Source: an uncultured Odoribacter sp.
GTDB taxonomy: Bacteria; Bacteroidota; Bacteroidia; Bacteroidales; Marinifilaceae
DNA length: 6,487 nt
Direction of reading: 5' to 3'
NCBI GenBank assembly: GCA_934725835.1
Contig: CAKVCR010000165.1
Coordinates: forward strand, 1 to 6,487
The notes beneath the pieces were generated by a model. That model made no database searches. It was not told where the DNA came from and saw only the letters and a list, made by a program, of their open reading frames with translations. Positions 5,439 to 6,487 of this stretch are shown here, one piece after another (position 1 is the first letter of the stretch; every line of letters begins with the position of its first letter). Both the position numbers and the translations under genes were made by a program.

Positions 5439-6398
5439 ATGAAAAGATTATTTATTATTGGTTTGGCAGCAATGGGTCTTGCGCTCACAGGTTGCAATAA
5501 TGACGAGACAGTAGATATGGCTAAAGGTAAGGCTATCGGTTTTTCTTCGTTCGTAGGTAAGAGTACACGTGCAACAGACGTTACAATTGCTAATCTCGGT
5601 TCTATGGAAGTATACGGCTGGCGTGGTGCTGAGCAGATTTTCAATGCACAGCAGGTAACAGTAGCTGCTAATGGAGAGGGTTCATACTCACCGTTGCAGT
5701 ATTGGGAGGCTAACTATGCTTACAACTTCGAGGCTATTGCACCGAAGCATGGTGATAAGGGTGTTCAATTCGCAGCAGCTAAGGATGGCGGCACCATTAC
5801 ATTTGAAAATGACGGTGAGACAGATCTAATCTATGCAAAGGCTACTGAAATGCAAATGCCGGAAAAAATTAATGCTGCTCCTGAAAAAGTAAACTTTACG
5901 TTCAAACATCAGTTGGCACGTGTTAAGTTCACATTCAATAACACATTCCCAGAAAATGCTGCAGCAAAGATTACTATTACTGACGTTAACATTACAAACG
6001 CTTACAAGAAGGGTTCTCTCGTAAAACCTGCTGCTGCTGGCGTTAAGTGGACCGTTGTTGAGAACGAGACATTTAATATTGCATTCGCTAGCGAAAATGT
6101 CAAAGACCTTGCAGCTGGTGGCGGCAGTGCAGAAACTGCGCATCATTATCTCATCCCGACAGGTGAAACTCAAGAGTACACTGTAACATTCAAGGTTTCT
6201 CTCGACCAGAATGGTGCAACTACAGTTTATGAGCACTCTGTGAACTTCTCTACTACACAGGAACAGGGTAAGAGCTATAACTACGTTGCTGAGCTCCATC
6301 ATGAAAATATTGACCCTGCTAACACATTGTATCCTATAGAGTTCAAGGCTACCGTTGACGCTTGGGAAGAAGTTGATGCCAGTATAATCAAGCAGTAA
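5439..6398 (+). CDS. Fimbrillin family lipoprotein (Mfa1/FimA-like major pilin)
   Basis: This 319-aa protein is a likely structural subunit of a type V fimbria. It has a signal peptide with lipobox L16-T17-G18-C19, then an N-terminal stretch ending in the fimbrillin hallmark KSTRAT (41-46). In Porphyromonas, cleavage after the equivalent Arg by an Arg-specific protease triggers strand-exchange polymerisation; here the candidate is R44. Other Mfa-like landmarks are DLIYAKATEM (129-138), VNFTFKHQLARVKFTF (151-166), HHYLIPTGET (235-244) and the C-terminal IEFKATVDAWEEV (300-312). It ends with double in-frame stops (TAATAA). The start is the ATG at 5439; an earlier ATG at 5431 is out of frame. 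Codons are richer in GCT, ACA, GTT and AAC than in the two genes upstream, as expected of an abundant protein. It could be a minor or tip pilin instead, but its position and leader favour the major one. Confidence 0.88.
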   Translation: MKRLFIIGLAAMGLALTGCNNDETVDMAKGKAIGFSSFVGKSTRATDVTIANLGSMEVYGWRGAEQIFNAQQVTVAANGEGSYSPLQYWEANYAYNFEAIAPKHGDKGVQFAAAKDGGTITFENDGETDLIYAKATEMQMPEKINAAPEKVNFTFKHQLARVKFTFNNTFPENAAAKITITDVNITNAYKKGSLVKPAAAGVKWTVVENETFNIAFASENVKDLAAGGGSAETAHHYLIPTGETQEYTVTFKVSLDQNGATTVYEHSVNFSTTQEQGKSYNYVAELHHENIDPANTLYPIEFKATVDAWEEVDASIIKQ

Positions 6399-6415
6399 TA
6401 AACTGACCCACAATA

Positions 6416-6447
6416 GAGTGTAAGGGGTTGAATGTCCCCTTACACTC
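6416..6447 (+). terminator. Strong hairpin after the fimbrillin gene
   Basis: GAGTGTAAGGGG (6416-6427) and CCCCTTACACTC (6436-6447) form a perfect 12-bp stem with an 8-nt loop, 17 nt after the stop. The sequence after it (ACAATTCTTGATATC) has only scattered T, so this may be a partial terminator or an mRNA 3'-end stabiliser rather than a full intrinsic terminator. Confidence 0.7.
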
Positions 6448-6487
6448 ACAATTCTTGATATCTGTTTCGGCGTTTAGGATTCTTACG

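Noticed and set aside
1..6398. Functional link between the Rpn array and the fimbrial operon
   Set aside because: A 195-bp gap with a separate promoter lies between them, and no shared motif or overlapping gene was found; proximity alone is not evidence.
6448..6487. Possible start of another gene at the window end
   Set aside because: Only 40 bases remain after the hairpin, with no start codon plus reading frame that can be supported.

Overview
The window looks like chromosomal DNA from a gut-type member of the Bacteroidales (Bacteroides, Phocaeicola, Parabacteroides or a relative). Three things support this. The protein families are typical of the order: an Rpn/PDDEXK_2 nuclease, DUF3575, DUF5119 and Mfa-like fimbrillin. 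The promoter is of the Bacteroidota type (TTTG, 19 nt, TACTTTTG). Most gene leaders are A/T-rich and lack a Shine-Dalgarno sequence. The genus cannot be fixed from this sequence alone. All recognised genes are on the + strand.

Bases 1-2836 hold three head-to-tail copies of one gene for an Rpn-family (recombination-promoting nuclease / 'putative transposase') protein of 320, 292 and 312 aa. The first 755 bases of each copy appear identical. The copies separate abruptly at a C-terminal run of four-residue, glycine-spaced repeats (12-bp units): 10 units in copy 1, 3 in copy 2 and 8 in copy 3. Each then ends in a short helix-turn-helix-like tail that has diverged. Spacers are only 25 and 30 bp, so the array is probably one transcription unit. 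Rpn proteins in enterobacteria are known to be toxic anti-phage nucleases held in check by a separately translated C-terminal fragment (RpnS) whose four-residue repeats vary in number. This array is therefore a strong candidate for a multi-copy Bacteroidales version, with one constant toxin domain and three different control modules.

Bases 2837-3031 are intergenic. They hold a weak hairpin, a 14-T homopolymer and a good Bacteroidota promoter.

Bases 3032-6398 are a type V (FimA/Mfa1-like) fimbrial locus: an OmpA-like/DUF3575 envelope protein, a DUF5119 lipoprotein overlapping it by 4 bp, and a fimbrillin lipoprotein after a 56-bp A/T-rich gap. The first two genes are translationally coupled. 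The fimbrillin, the likely major pilin, has a visibly different codon choice and is followed by a perfect 12-bp-stem hairpin with almost no U-tract. Further fimbrial genes could lie beyond the window. By homology, the fimbrillin would be exported as a lipoprotein, cut after an arginine near the mature N terminus and polymerised on the surface. The DUF5119 and DUF3575 proteins would act as outer-membrane anchor or assembly partners. Nothing in the sequence links the nuclease array functionally to the fimbrial operon.
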